64,000 nucleotides of DNA from Oegoconia quadripuncta (lineage: Eukaryota; Arthropoda; Insecta; Lepidoptera; Autostichidae). The translations under genes were made by a program, and so were the position numbers. The notes under the pieces were generated by a model. It was not told where the DNA came from, did not search any database, and saw only the letters and a list, made by a program, of their open reading frames with translations. Positions 30,301 to 38,300 of this stretch are shown in pieces. Positions within the stretch are counted from its first letter, which is position 1. The number at the start of each line of letters is the position of its first letter. The stretch lies in the NCBI GenBank assembly GCA_949316235.1, contig OX438757.1, positions 11,340,657-11,404,656 of the forward strand, given 5' to 3'.

Positions 30301-31815
30301 AACCAGGACAATAGAAAATAATCATGTCATGTCTGCTACAGCCTTACCTTAAGGCTGCCTGGCCATCAAAGCAGAAAAATATTAAGAGATGTATAGCAAT
30401 AACCAGTGGTATTGCTTTGTAGAGACAATGGTAATAAATTGAAAAATCTTCAATAGCAGAGCACTACTTTGAGAATAATTATTTCAGTCATCATCTTTAG
30501 TCCGTATACATCCCACTGCAGGGATATAGGCCTTCCCTTGTATATGAGGGAGTATATGGGCCTTAGTCCACCACACTGGTCCAATGTGGGTTGGGGGCTT
30601 ATTTCAGTATTTAAAAAGAAAACAAACAGCATATTTTATATGTTGAGGGCATTATTTTGGATTATTTACCTGAAAATCTATATATGATACTCGGGGGATC
30701 AAGAAGACCCCAACGACACCCATTGGTCAAGCTGTAGGCTACAGAAGGTAAAATAGAAATCTACATACACACATACCCTCAAAAAAAATACCCCCCCACC
30801 CTGGGGCAGTTGGGTAATAAGAATCCTTTAACAGATAATAAACTATCTAATGACTAGAATTACAAATTTTCATGTGTACTTTACTAGCAAAATTCAAAGA
30901 GTTGCCAAACACCAAATTAGAATTGAAAAGAAAGATACCTACAAAATTTTAATGTAGTAAACTTTAATATAATTAGGATTTTCAAAATTTTTTACCTATC
31001 CTTGCAATGTATAAAAACAGTCTGTATTATCCTTCCAGTTGTAGTTGGAAACGTTTTCATAGTACTGCATGACATTGACACAGACTCTACTATATTTTTG
31101 ATGTAACTTGACAACAGTTGCAGAAGATCAACAGCATCCTTTATAGTCTCTTGTAGTTTGGTTAACTGCAAATCTGTGTCTGTTAGCATGTGGTTCACTA
31201 AATCTAGGCTCTGAAATAATTATTATTATTGAATTATTGACAAGCAACCATGCTGTATCATTGGATAGTATTCAAATTATTGCCGGCATTCACTATATTG
31301 TTAATTACCATTGAAGTTAGGCAATAAGGGGGCTGCCCTTAAAGTGGACCAATGAGAATTTATTACTAAGTACTCCAAAATAATATCACCTTCCATGTCT
31401 TAACAACTACTTAAGTGTCCTCGTAAATGACTTCTATTTGTAGTTCGCTTTATCTAGAGTGTAGGACTCTTAAGCATTTTTTAATTATAATTTCGAAAAA
31501 AAAAATCTTACCTGTGTTATACAAGTATCACAGTTCTCCAAGAGGGAACATAAATGTGCAGAAAAAGTTGGTTTACTAATTTCGCTTGCAACGGTTCTAG
31601 CCAGAGAAGTTTTTGTGTTCGATATCAGTGATTCGTATTTCATACTGTCCATCTGAAAGTACATATAATAGTTTAGGTAAGCAATATAATTTACGCACAA
31701 AACGTTCAAAGAAAATGTAAAGAAAAAGGAAAAATGAGAACCTTACATTCACAGAATTATAATAAGAATAATCTCCACTGTTGCAAAAAACATCTGAGCT
31801 TTGTGAATCGTCCAT
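20672..31815 (-). CDS. FIRRM: FIRRM homologue (C1orf112 / DUF4487 family), complete, 12 exons
   Basis: Exons in transcript order: 31815-31747, 31652-31512, 31210-30996, 29515-29358, 28666-28476, 27574-27429, 25927-25798, 24895-24733, 23741-23519, 23298-22893, 21919-21698 and 21325-20672. Phases agree at every junction, giving about 905 aa (human FIRRM is about 850). Identification rests on recalled similarity to the human protein. Exon 3-4 has RIIQTVFIHCKDSEILYG against IIKSTFVHCKNSESVYSG. Exon 9-10 has AILGTDYCSALFSSNLWVLLAR against AVLSANMITSLLAMDAWCFLAR. There is a matching short C-terminal helix. The protein is all-helical, with no enzyme motif. In mammals FIRRM binds the AAA ATPase FIGNL1, and the pair controls RAD51 filaments in recombination and fork protection; plants have the counterpart FLIP. 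It is head-to-head with MDN1 and tail-to-tail with Src42A. The start is the ATG at 31815; nothing suggests a pseudogene. Confidence 0.85.
21415..21658 (-). repeat. Dispersed lepidopteran-type repeat in FIRRM intron 11
   Basis: Text such as gcgaaagtttggatgtttgt, cggcgaaacgcctaaacgg, gcaggcgaagccgcgggc and a gaagctagt end is a familiar high-copy insect repeat. Its reverse-orientation relative is at 10790-10942. The CTAGT end would fit a Helitron 3' terminus, but I cannot define the hairpin or the 5' TC end, so the class is left open. Strand assignment is arbitrary. Confidence 0.5.
21698..21919 (-). CDS. FIRRM: FIRRM exon 11
   Basis: Acceptor ttttttgtag, encodes STTMKLAATCQCEDIV through NVFNCNANVVK, donor AAG|GTAAGT, 74 codons, phase 0 at both ends. 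Confidence 0.85.
21920..22892 (-). other. FIRRM: FIRRM intron 10
   Basis: Nothing definite is seen. A 116-codon minus-strand frame (22281-22631) sits in a slightly GC-richer block, has no acceptor or donor in phase with the flanking exons and no recognised family. Confidence 0.6.
22893..23298 (-). CDS. FIRRM: FIRRM exon 10
   Basis: The acceptor tttgcaaag is chosen because it alone keeps phase (LLAR-GLGIMVYEKYL). Encodes through KPEVFSSL, donor TTG|GTAAGT, phase 0, 135 codons. The tttag a few bases downstream gives the wrong frame. Confidence 0.85.
23519..23741 (-). CDS. FIRRM: FIRRM exon 9, with its acceptor side tandemly duplicated
   Basis: Acceptor ttttttag, encodes HVWFNIGLKFNDEAS through CSALFSSNLWVLLA and two bases of Arg. 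The first 61 bases plus the acceptor lie inside a perfect 127-bp tandem duplication, so an identical acceptor exists at 23868. Use of the distal copy would bring an in-frame TAA. Confidence 0.85.
23681..23933. repeat. Exact tandem duplication, 127-bp unit, spanning the FIRRM exon 9 acceptor
   Basis: Copy 1 (23681-23807) and copy 2 (23808-23933) are identical over at least 126 bp. Each contains 61 bases of exon 9, the acceptor and about 66 bases of intron. Perfect identity means it is either very recent or an assembly artefact. Confidence 0.9.
24198..24427 (+). repeat. Exact tandem duplication, 115-bp unit, of a LINE 3' end
   Basis: Copies 24198-24312 and 24313-24427 are identical. The unit reads ggaagagatctctcttagag, gataagctcacctttgta and tttgcaataagg, i.e. 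a LINE 3' UTR. It lies in FIRRM intron 8, about 270 bp from the 127-bp duplication. Confidence 0.85.
24733..24895 (-). CDS. FIRRM: FIRRM exon 8
   Basis: Acceptor gttttcag, encodes FIIQLDINTLRNEDRL through CIYKILPY. Phase with exon 9 requires the donor G|GTGGGT; a stronger-looking GTAAGA four bases downstream would break the frame. Confidence 0.75.
24950..25100 (-). mobile_element. LINE 3' end fragment, minus strand
   Basis: On the plus strand it reads aatacactttattgcacaac and further gaccttatcactaaaagcga, the reverse complement of the LINE 3' end seen at 11360. It lies in FIRRM intron 7, immediately upstream of exon 8. Confidence 0.65.
25303..25470. repeat. Interleaved inverted repeats (A-B-A'-B')
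   Basis: A (gtgcgaaacgacccatt, 25303-25319) pairs with A' (25410-25426). B (ggtggcgattcacacca, 25331-25347) pairs with B' (25445-25461), followed again by gacccatt. The order is interleaved rather than nested. It lies in FIRRM intron 7 and is probably a foldback or MITE-like element. Confidence 0.75.
25798..25927 (-). CDS. FIRRM: FIRRM exon 7
   Basis: Acceptor cttttag, donor AAT|GTAAGT. Encodes NNAYLELTTDKLQQFGN through LLTDETFVN (43 codons after one completing base). Confidence 0.8.
26011..26682 (-). mobile_element. Two head-to-tail SINE-C copies, minus strand
   Basis: Copy a (26011-26350) lacks its head and abuts copy b (26351-26682). Both carry, on the minus strand, the B-box-like GGTTCGATCCC within gtcgcgggttcgatccccag, a tail with gataagatagccag and ggaaaccccatct in complement, and the final gaccttaacccgt motif. 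Copy b contains a local inverted duplication (26514-26569) centred on cctggctagctacc. The family recurs at 56509-56844, 58585-58912 and 2071-2218. Confidence 0.75.
27429..27574 (-). CDS. FIRRM: FIRRM exon 6
   Basis: Acceptor ttccag, donor TT|GTAAGT. Encodes MNQHDKTVLRSLKVSNF through VVELLLYIY. Needed to restore phase between exons 5 and 7; it matches the human stretch around LFQKTLKLCRFFANSL. Confidence 0.8.
27625..27775. repeat. Dispersed repeat related to 36575-36725
   Basis: Shared text: gggccacagcatcc against ggggcatagcttcc, ggccataatccaccgaattg against cgccataatccaccatattg, and ccctgtgggccacgcacttg against cctatgggccaacgccttgg. This is a diverged family, probably a LINE 3' region. It overlaps FIRRM intron 5. 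Confidence 0.6.
27784..28066 (-). mobile_element. SINE-B, nearly full length, minus strand
   Basis: On the minus strand a tRNA-like head (tttggtgtaatggttag as A box, ggttcgaatcccgc as B box) is followed by the core atgtttgtgtgatgaata, then a tail with atcaaccatctggtatccac, gatggcgctgtgtgtatgtc and an A/T-rich end. It lies in FIRRM intron 5. Tail-only relatives are at 12475-12615 and 60517-60602. Confidence 0.8.
28476..28666 (-). CDS. FIRRM: FIRRM exon 5
   Basis: Acceptor tttttgcag, donor GAG|GTAAT. Encodes VLDINLKIGDIVQTLD through AEQWKAYTLICEKH and LNIKSATE. Ends in phase 0. Confidence 0.85.
29358..29515 (-). CDS. FIRRM: FIRRM exon 4
   Basis: Acceptor tttctag, donor GAGG|GTAAGC. Encodes SEILYGTILKDVENQL through ELSILIE. 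It joins exon 5 in phase (ILIE-VLDINLK), matching the spacing of the human protein. Confidence 0.85.
29516..30995 (-). other. FIRRM: FIRRM intron 3, filled by repeats
   Basis: It contains the MITE at 29642-30178 and a minus-oriented LINE-type fragment at about 30497-30605 (cccactgcagggatataggc, tatatgagggagtatatggg). A C-rich run lies at 30789-30798. No exon is required between exons 3 and 4, which join in phase. Confidence 0.65.
29642..30178. mobile_element. Long-inverted-repeat MITE with a nested LINE fragment
   Basis: The ends are atacagggtaa (29643) and ttcaccctgtat (to 30177). Inverted similarity continues inward: gtgtaattcctgtttact pairs with agttaatgggaattacac, and gattacgaagaactttccgc with its diverged complement. 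Inside the left arm lies a nested fragment (about 29659-29802) with cgcactgggccagcgtggcg and cctgcagtgggatgtttaag, typical of a LINE 3' UTR. A related arm fragment is at about 32440-32560. Confidence 0.65.
30996..31210 (-). CDS. FIRRM: FIRRM exon 3
   Basis: Encodes SLDLVNHMLTDTDLQ through GRIIQTVFIHCKD and ends with two bases (AG) completed by exon 4. It carries the best-conserved N-terminal motif of the family. Confidence 0.85.
31512..31652 (-). CDS. FIRRM: FIRRM exon 2
   Basis: Acceptor ctttcag, then MDSMKYESLISNTK through CDTCITQ and the donor CAG|GTAAG. 47 codons, phase 0 at both ends. The in-frame ATG at its first codon is a possible alternative start. Confidence 0.8.
31747..31815 (-). 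CDS. FIRRM: FIRRM exon 1
   Basis: It starts at ATG (MDDSQSSDVFCNSG) and ends at the donor AAT|GTAAGG, 23 codons, phase 0. A TTG seven codons upstream keeps the frame open but is not a start. Confidence 0.75.
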
Positions 31816-33020
31816 GCTACCTTTGTGACAAGACAAATTAGTTATTTTTTTGTAAAATTAGGAATAGAAAATATAATAAACACAATACAATTCACTACGA
31901 ATCCCGAAACTGTGACTGAACTGAACCCGGTGTATTGTACTCTTTGACTGAACCAAAGAGTATAGTAACTATTTACCGAGAAAGAGTGGCAACTCCGTGG
32001 TTAAATTTGCATGTATAGACAGTGCTGCTGCCAGCGATTGGTTGAGGAATTAAATCTATCTATACATACCTACGTACACTGATTATATAGGTAGAAACTG
32101 GGTTTAGAAATAGGTATTGTTGTTTATAAGGAAATTTTTATTTCTCATAACTAATTTCTTTAAATTAGCTATGAAAAACAAGTATAACAAAAACAAACAA
32201 CAAATTAACAAAAATCTGAACTTTTACAAAAACTTTCAAAAGGAAATCGACGTTGACTGAGAGCTCGACATGACATCACCCACCGGTAAGATGGCGGCTG
32301 CTGCCACAGAACACTAATAGCGGTTAGTTCGTCAACCGCAGTTCAGAGGTCGCAGTCTGCTATGAAAATTGATGACATTTGAAGTGTGCCCCCCCTGGAC
32401 TGAACCAACAACGGACTTCACAGGTACCGCCAAAACATAGGTACTGATGATGACTGATGACGCTTTGATTACGAATAACTTTCACCAAGAAACCATAGTC
32501 GAATTCGATCAAAACATTTTGGATTATCCATACAAAGTAAACCATTCTGAAATTGTGCTAAATCTGTGTTTTGATCCAGATTGATAAAGATATGATGTAT
32601 AACTTGTAGGAACTTACATGTCTACACAAAACAATGTTTTATATTGCCAAAATGAAATATTCGGAGGACACGAAATGTGTATGAAAACAAATGTTTTTGT
32701 GTATTGTTATGAGTAATGTTTCAATTAAACACACGCAGACTTTAGTTCCATGTAAGTTCTGTGCAAACCCCATTTCTGGTTTAAATGGTGTCGATTCGGA
32801 TGCACACCAACTAAACTAAAACCAGTTTTAAAGTAGTACTGTCTCTTTCTCCCTGGAACAGTACCATGCGACGGCACCACTCCAAAACTAGTTTTAGTTT
32901 AGTTAGTGTACATCCGAATCGACACCATTATGAAGTAGAGAAAGCGCAAATTGTCGCCCGGAAAATCCCTAATTTTATCATGAAGGATTCATAATTTGAA
33001 GATGGTCACACTGTATGTCA
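31816..33020. other. FIRRM-MDN1 intergenic region, left part
   Basis: Upstream of the FIRRM ATG. It should contain the FIRRM promoter, but no core motif is distinctive. It also holds a MITE arm fragment (about 32440-32560) and the foldback at 32784-32929. Confidence 0.5.
32784..32929. repeat. 146-bp foldback element
   Basis: The left arm aatggtgtcgattcggatg (32784-32802) with accaactaaactaaaacc pairs with the right arm ggttttagtttagttagtgt-like text ending caccatt at 32929. Arms are about 45 bp with few mismatches around a 50-bp spacer. It is a MITE-like hairpin upstream of the P-like elements. Confidence 0.75.
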
Positions 33021-33028
33021 CGTCAAAG
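33021..33028. repeat. Target-site duplication of copy L (5' side)
   Basis: cgtcaaag, repeated exactly at 33909-33916. Confidence 0.9.
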
Positions 33029-33908
33029 CATGGACTTATTATTTAAACAGGACTGATAACTATCAAAAGAATCATTTAGGAAAATGATCACTATGTCAAC
33101 GCAATAAGGTATTAAATTGGATGCACCATACACAAAGGCAAATCCGAGCCGAGAGAGATAGAAATAACGGAGGCCGTGTGTCTCGTTCTTACATCTTGCC
33201 AGCAAAAAAAAATGATTATGATCAACAGTTTTGGCTACTCAAAAATTCCATTGAAACACTTATATTTTTATGTTATTTTAACAATTATAAATAAACAAAT
33301 AACATTCGCATTAATTTCTTTTCATATATTCTTAAATCAAACAGAAAACATACATTTTTATTTCGATTTTGTTATTTTTATGGTAACCCTGAAAAGCATG
33401 ACATGTCATGGCGGTTCGGTGTGATTTTGAATTTTCTTTGCATTAAAAGTTTTTTAAAGTATTTGTTATATTATAACAAGTAAAAGGAGTAAAATGGTGA
33501 AAAAGTGTTGCGTTTATACTTGCCCAAGTGAATCCTATGGTGGTTGCAACATATCTTTCCACAGGTAAGCTAAAAATAATATTTTTGTAAATCAAAGAAG
33601 TAGGATGCCCATGAATTCTTGAAATGAGTCGAAATATGTGAAATATGTGTGATTGATTAGGGTCCTGACTGTTGTACTATTATTGCAGTTTCCCAAAAAA
33701 TGAAGAAATGCGAAATAAATGGCTCACGCCGGCTAATGTCAAAACGCCAAAGTTTTTTGACAAATATTTTATTACAACATTTGTCCCAAGTAACAAATAT
33801 ATTGTGGTCACCCTGTTAGACAGAGACAAACGGCCTCTACGTTACACATCCTGCTCGGCTCGTTTTTCAGCGGCGAGTACTCAGTCCTGTTTAAATATTA
33901 AGTCCATG
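33029..33908 (+). mobile_element. P-element-like DNA transposon, copy L, non-autonomous (880 bp)
   Basis: The terminal inverted repeat of about 28 bp begins catggacttattatttaaac at 33029 and its complement ends at 33908 with one mismatch. The flanking 8 bp are identical: cgtcaaag at 33021-33028 and 33909-33916. Subterminal similarity (gagccgag, gaggccg, tgtctc) continues inward for about 150 bp. The single gene inside encodes only the start of a THAP domain. An 8-bp duplication, CATG-initial TIRs of about 30 bp and an N-terminal THAP exon together indicate the P superfamily; hAT also makes 8-bp duplications but does not carry THAP. Confidence 0.85.
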
Positions 33909-33992
33909 CGTCAAAGTTACTGTGACTGTTGCAGTCATAACTTTTTAATAATTTTTAAGACTTGGCTTCGGCCTTACTTTTTAATAAAATAA
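33494..33992 (+). pseudogene. Truncated THAP-domain gene in P-like copy L
   Basis: Exon 33494-33564 (MVKKCCVYTCPSES through NISFH, donor CAG|GTAAGC) joins 33689-33992 (acceptor attgcag, SFPKNEEMRNKWLTPANV onward). It shows the THAP start with the first Cys pair and the FPKN..R..W core, but the second half (C-x2-H) is missing. The frame then runs through terminal-repeat sequence past the element end into flanking DNA. No transposase RNase H-like or GTP-binding region remains. Confidence 0.7.
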
Positions 33993-33997
33993 GACTC

Positions 33998-34005
33998 GGC
34001 TAAGC
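33998..34005. repeat. Target-site duplication of copy R (left side)
   Basis: ggctaagc, repeated exactly at 34881-34888. Confidence 0.9.
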
Positions 34006-34420
34006 CATGGACTTATTATTTAAACAGGACTGAGTACTCGCCGCTGAAAAACGAGCCGAGCAGGATGTGTAACGTAGAGGCCGTTTGTCTCTGTCTAACA
34101 GGGTGACCACAATATATTTGTTACTTGGGACAAATGTTGTAATAAAATATTTGTCAAAAAACTTTGGCGTTTTGACATTAGCCGGCGTGAGCCATTTATT
34201 TCGCATTTCTTCATTTTTTGGGAAACTGCAATAATAGTACAACAGTCAGGACCCTAATCAATCACACATATTTCACATATTTCGACTCATTTCAAGAATT
34301 CATGGGCATCCTACTTCTTTGATTTACAAAAATATTAATTTTAGCTTACCTGTGGAAAGATATGTTGCAACCACCATAGGATTCACTTGGGCAAGTATAA
34401 AAGCAACACTTTTTCACCAT
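34000..34420 (-). pseudogene. Truncated THAP-domain gene in P-like copy R
   Basis: Exons 34420-34350 and 34225-34000 on the minus strand mirror those of copy L, with a Val-to-Phe difference in CCVYTC. The stop codon TAG comes from flanking host sequence just outside the terminal repeat. The two copies therefore encode different C-terminal ends. Confidence 0.7.
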
Positions 34421-34880
34421 TTTACTCCTTTTACTTGTTATAATTAACAAATACTTTAAAAAACTTTTAATGCTAAGAAAATTCAAAATCACACCGAACC
34501 GCCATGACATGACATGCTTTTCAGGGTTACCATAAAAATAACAAAATCGAAATAAAAATGTATGTTTTCTGTTTGATTTAAGAATATATGAAAAGAAATT
34601 AATGCGAATGTTATTTGTTTATTTATAATTGTTAAAATAACATAAAAATATAAGTGTTTCAATGGAATTTTTGAGTAGCCAAAACTGTTGATCATAATCA
34701 TTTTTTTAGCTGGCAAGATGTAAGAACGAGACACACGGCCTCCGTTATTTCTATCTCTCTCGGCTCGGATTTGCCTTTGTGTATGGTGCATCCAATTTAA
34801 TACCTTATTGCGTTGACATAGTGATCATTTTCCTAAATGATTCTTTTGATAGTTATCAGTCCTGTTATAATAAGTCCATG
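34006..34880 (-). mobile_element. P-element-like DNA transposon, copy R, inverted (875 bp)
   Basis: It is almost identical to copy L but in opposite orientation. The TIR begins catggacttattatttaaac at 34006 and the element ends at 34880. The flanking 8 bp are ggctaagc at 33998-34005 and 34881-34888, different from copy L, so this is an independent insertion, not a duplicated segment. It carries the same two THAP exons on the minus strand. Confidence 0.85.
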
Positions 34881-34888
34881 GGCTAAGC

Positions 34889-35225
34889 TGACTCGAATTA
34901 TGAATGTTCGGCCTGAACTTTTAACTCTATTTGACAAGAAAAGGTAGAAGACAAGGCTGTATATGCTCAGATCCCTTTGCCTGTCCCAAAGGACAAACAA
35001 TACAAAAAAAAAACATTATATCAAAGTTGTCAGTGTCACTGGCAGTCATCTGGCAGTATGATGTCAATGTCAATAGCACGTGGTGCGGTGTCGTGTGTGC
35101 ATGGTGGATTGAGGTGGTTGTGATCCAGTAGTGAATTGTATGGCAATAATAATGTGTTGTTGTGGAAAATTAAATACATAATAATAAGTTTTTAACTGGT
35201 ATTTGAACTCCATAAAGAAACGAAA
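34889..35225 (+). other. MDN1: MDN1 upstream region
   Basis: About 340 bp between copy R and the MDN1 ATG. It should hold the 5' UTR and promoter. I see no clear TATA box or initiator. Repeated cagtgtcactggcagtcat and atgtcaatgtcaat are mildly repetitive. The context aaaatgttag around the ATG is acceptable. Confidence 0.45.
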
Positions 35226-35309
35226 ATGTTAGAAGACATAAAATTGGCAATTAATGCCATAAGATCCCAATGTGGGTTAGAATTGGGTAAAGTTTGTAGT
35301 GATATTTTG
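35226..35309 (+). CDS. MDN1: MDN1 exon 1
   Basis: ATG at 35226 (MLEDIKLAINAIRSQ). Donor TTG|GTTAGT, phase 0. An alternative phase-0 donor AAA|GTTTGT at 35291 would shorten it by six codons; the TTGG|GTAAAG at 35286 breaks the frame. Confidence 0.75.
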
Positions 35310-38300
35310 GTTAGTATTGTTTGGCTAGTTCGATAAAATACTTTACTTTTTGTATTACGTATATACGGATAATTGTTTCAGAGCGATACTTCGGAGGAAC
35401 CTTTGCAGCTCCACGCTGTTATTCAGAAGTTTTCGGAACACATTTTGAACTTCGAAAATGCTGTTTTGTTCAAGAGCCACCTTTCTAGCATGCTGTTGGC
35501 TTTGGTGTCGAGTCGGATACCATTGAAGCCGGTTTTCTCTCAGCCAAACTTCGATACCTGCAATGATTCTGAGAAAACCAATCATTTGGAGTATTCCATT
35601 GTATTAGCTCTTCTAAGCGATCATCCTGATATATTACAGTAAGATAACATAATACTAATAAATATGTTAGACACCTCCACAAATTATTGGTCAGTGTCTA
35701 ATTTTCTACTCTTTTGTAAGTGCTTAGCTATTTTAAATAAGACCGAGGCTGTTTTAGAAACTCATAAGTCTTTAGGTCTTTTTATAACCTGGAAACTAGC
35801 TAGGTATGAGCGCCATTCTGCACCGATGACCCCTGCCATCAATCAGGTTACTACATTTGACAGGTTAAAAATTGGGCATAATCTGGATAATCTACTGTCA
35901 ATGAATATTAATTCTTCATCTAAAACTGGTTTCTGTTGGAGAAAGGCCTTGCGTGCATAATCATTGCACTGGATTATTATATTGTAATTTAAATAAAACA
36001 TTACCCATTCAATTTTAACGTTAACCATTGTCAGTAACATAATAAGAATCTTTAATTGGCATAAGTTTGATATTAGTTTTTTGTATAAGAATTTGTAATA
36101 ATGCTGTTGATTCTATTGTAAATAAAATAAAAATTAGTTTATAAGAAATCTAACCAACTGCGTAGGGCATTTGACCCCATGCAACAGTTAACTTGCATTC
36201 AGGATCTGCATGGGACAAGGGGAAGTTCAAAAGAATTCATTTTCTTTCAATGGTCATCATTGACATAGACATACTATGATGACAGTTCACTCTATTTAAA
36301 ATTCCAAACAGCTGCCTGCCAAATATGCATGGAACTATAGTTTGTTTGTGATGATGACCCTGATGATTTTAATATTCTTAAAGAGGATTATAGGATTCTC
36401 AAGAGGAGCACCTTGAAACTGATATCCCTTAGGGCATTTCTCCTAAGAAATGGGTGATTATATAAAATAGTAAATTAATTGATGTGTCTTTATGGGAAGA
36501 AATTTTCATTTAACAAATTCATCATCCAATTCATTCAAAATATTCAACATTAGTCATTAACAGCCTTACACATTCCTATTGTTGGGGCATAGCTTCCTCT
36601 TCTGGGAAAGGGCATGCGCCATAATCCACCATATTGTGTGGAGTCTGTGTTAAAGCGCCTGACAGTCTGTGATAAAGCCACTCCTATGGGCCAACGCCTT
36701 GGCTTAACAACTGCCTCCAATTGAAACAACCGGGCCTGACTATTTAGCGCACCCTCTGAAGCATGGAAACACTCGTATTAAAACTAGTGGTCACCCATCC
36801 AAGGGCTGACTGTGCCAGACATTGCACAAAACGAATAGCAAATGAGACTGCATTACCAGTGCTTCACACAGAGAGTAGTCACATTACTCCATTCATATAT
36901 TTTAATATTTTATTGTACAAATTTAATTTCAGATACGCTCTGAAATACTTCGAGATCAATCCAGTACCACCTTTTGAGGTATTTATCCATCATGAAGACT
37001 CTTATAATGTTGCACCTAAAAAGCGTCGACTCCTTGACTGCCGTCAGAAGATCACAGACCACAGGATAGTTCAGTGTTGCTACACTTTACTCAGCAAGTT
37101 ACCAAATGAACTCTCATTGAAATGGGACTGGACCAAGTTTGTCTATAATTTTAGCAAACATGATAGCCCTGAAGTGAGATGGTATGTAAAATTCAATTAT
37201 TGTCATTGCAGGCATGTGTTTGACAATAATTCATAATTATTATATTGCATTATTCTCAATAAAGTTTTGTAATTGATTTAAAATTTTTCAGGATGGTAAA
37301 AGAATGCATGGCTATTATTACAAATATGACAGATGCGCAATCAAACATGTTATCTAAAAACCTCAATCTGTCTGAAGAACAACGCTTACAATGCATCCAG
37401 GGCCTAAGTAAAAGCAATGCAATTACAAATGATGCACCTTTTGTTGATGTTAATTTCTGTACAGATGGTGTCATAAATGTAGATGGAATAATGTTGCCAA
37501 TTTATGACAAAAGTAATGTACAAACTGGTATTTTAGTACCTGTGAAATCTACAGTCAATAACTTGAGAAGTTCAGCACTTGCTGTTGGATCAGGTAAAGA
37601 ATGCCCATTAATTAAACACATTGGGTTTATATTCTATAAAGTGTACTAACCAAAGGTTTAACTATTTGTAATTTATTCCTATTTCCTTATGAATTTATAT
37701 TTTATTTTGGAAATTACTTGCCCTGTGTTGCCAATGCCCGTAACATATATATCTGAGTATTGGCATTCTGCTGCTCAAGGTTTAATCCTTGTAAATCATA
37801 TTATATAATTTCAATCAAGGTGCTCTGGATAATAATTACTCTTGTCCCTGTAATGGAGAAGAGGGCTATACCCTGCAGTGAATGGATATGGACTGAGAAT
37901 TATGATGCACAGTGTCTTCTGTTGGATCACATGGTTGCCAACTGCTGGCTGCTTGACAGATATAAGTGCTTTTGCCACATAATTTGATGGTGAAGTGGAT
38001 GGTAACTTAAAAACACGAAGTAGAAAAATAGAGAAACAAAAGCTACTCAACCAATAATATGCATCCTTCGTTTTTTAGTGAAATGTAACAAAAATAGCAG
38101 ATTTTATTACTATTAACACATGAAAAGTTCTATGCAAAGCAGTTATTTGCCTAGTGATAAACTATATTTACTTCATTGATCTATTACAGGTAAAGCACTA
38201 TCTTTAATGGGTCCAGTAGGCTCAGGTAAGACCTCCCTAGTGGAACACTTGGCAGCTGTAACTGGTCGCAAAACTGTCGCGTTTAAGAAGGTGCAACTGG

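Noticed and set aside
33029..34880. A single large palindrome made by segmental duplication
   Set aside because: The two arms have different 8-bp target-site duplications, so they are separate insertions.
35664..35960. 98-codon ORF just after MDN1 exon 2
   Set aside because: No acceptor or donor in phase; exons 2 and 3 join in phase and match human spacing.
36763..36932. Upstream extension of the frame of MDN1 exon 3
   Set aside because: The acceptor at 36932 and homology place the exon start at 36933; the rest is intron kept open by chance.
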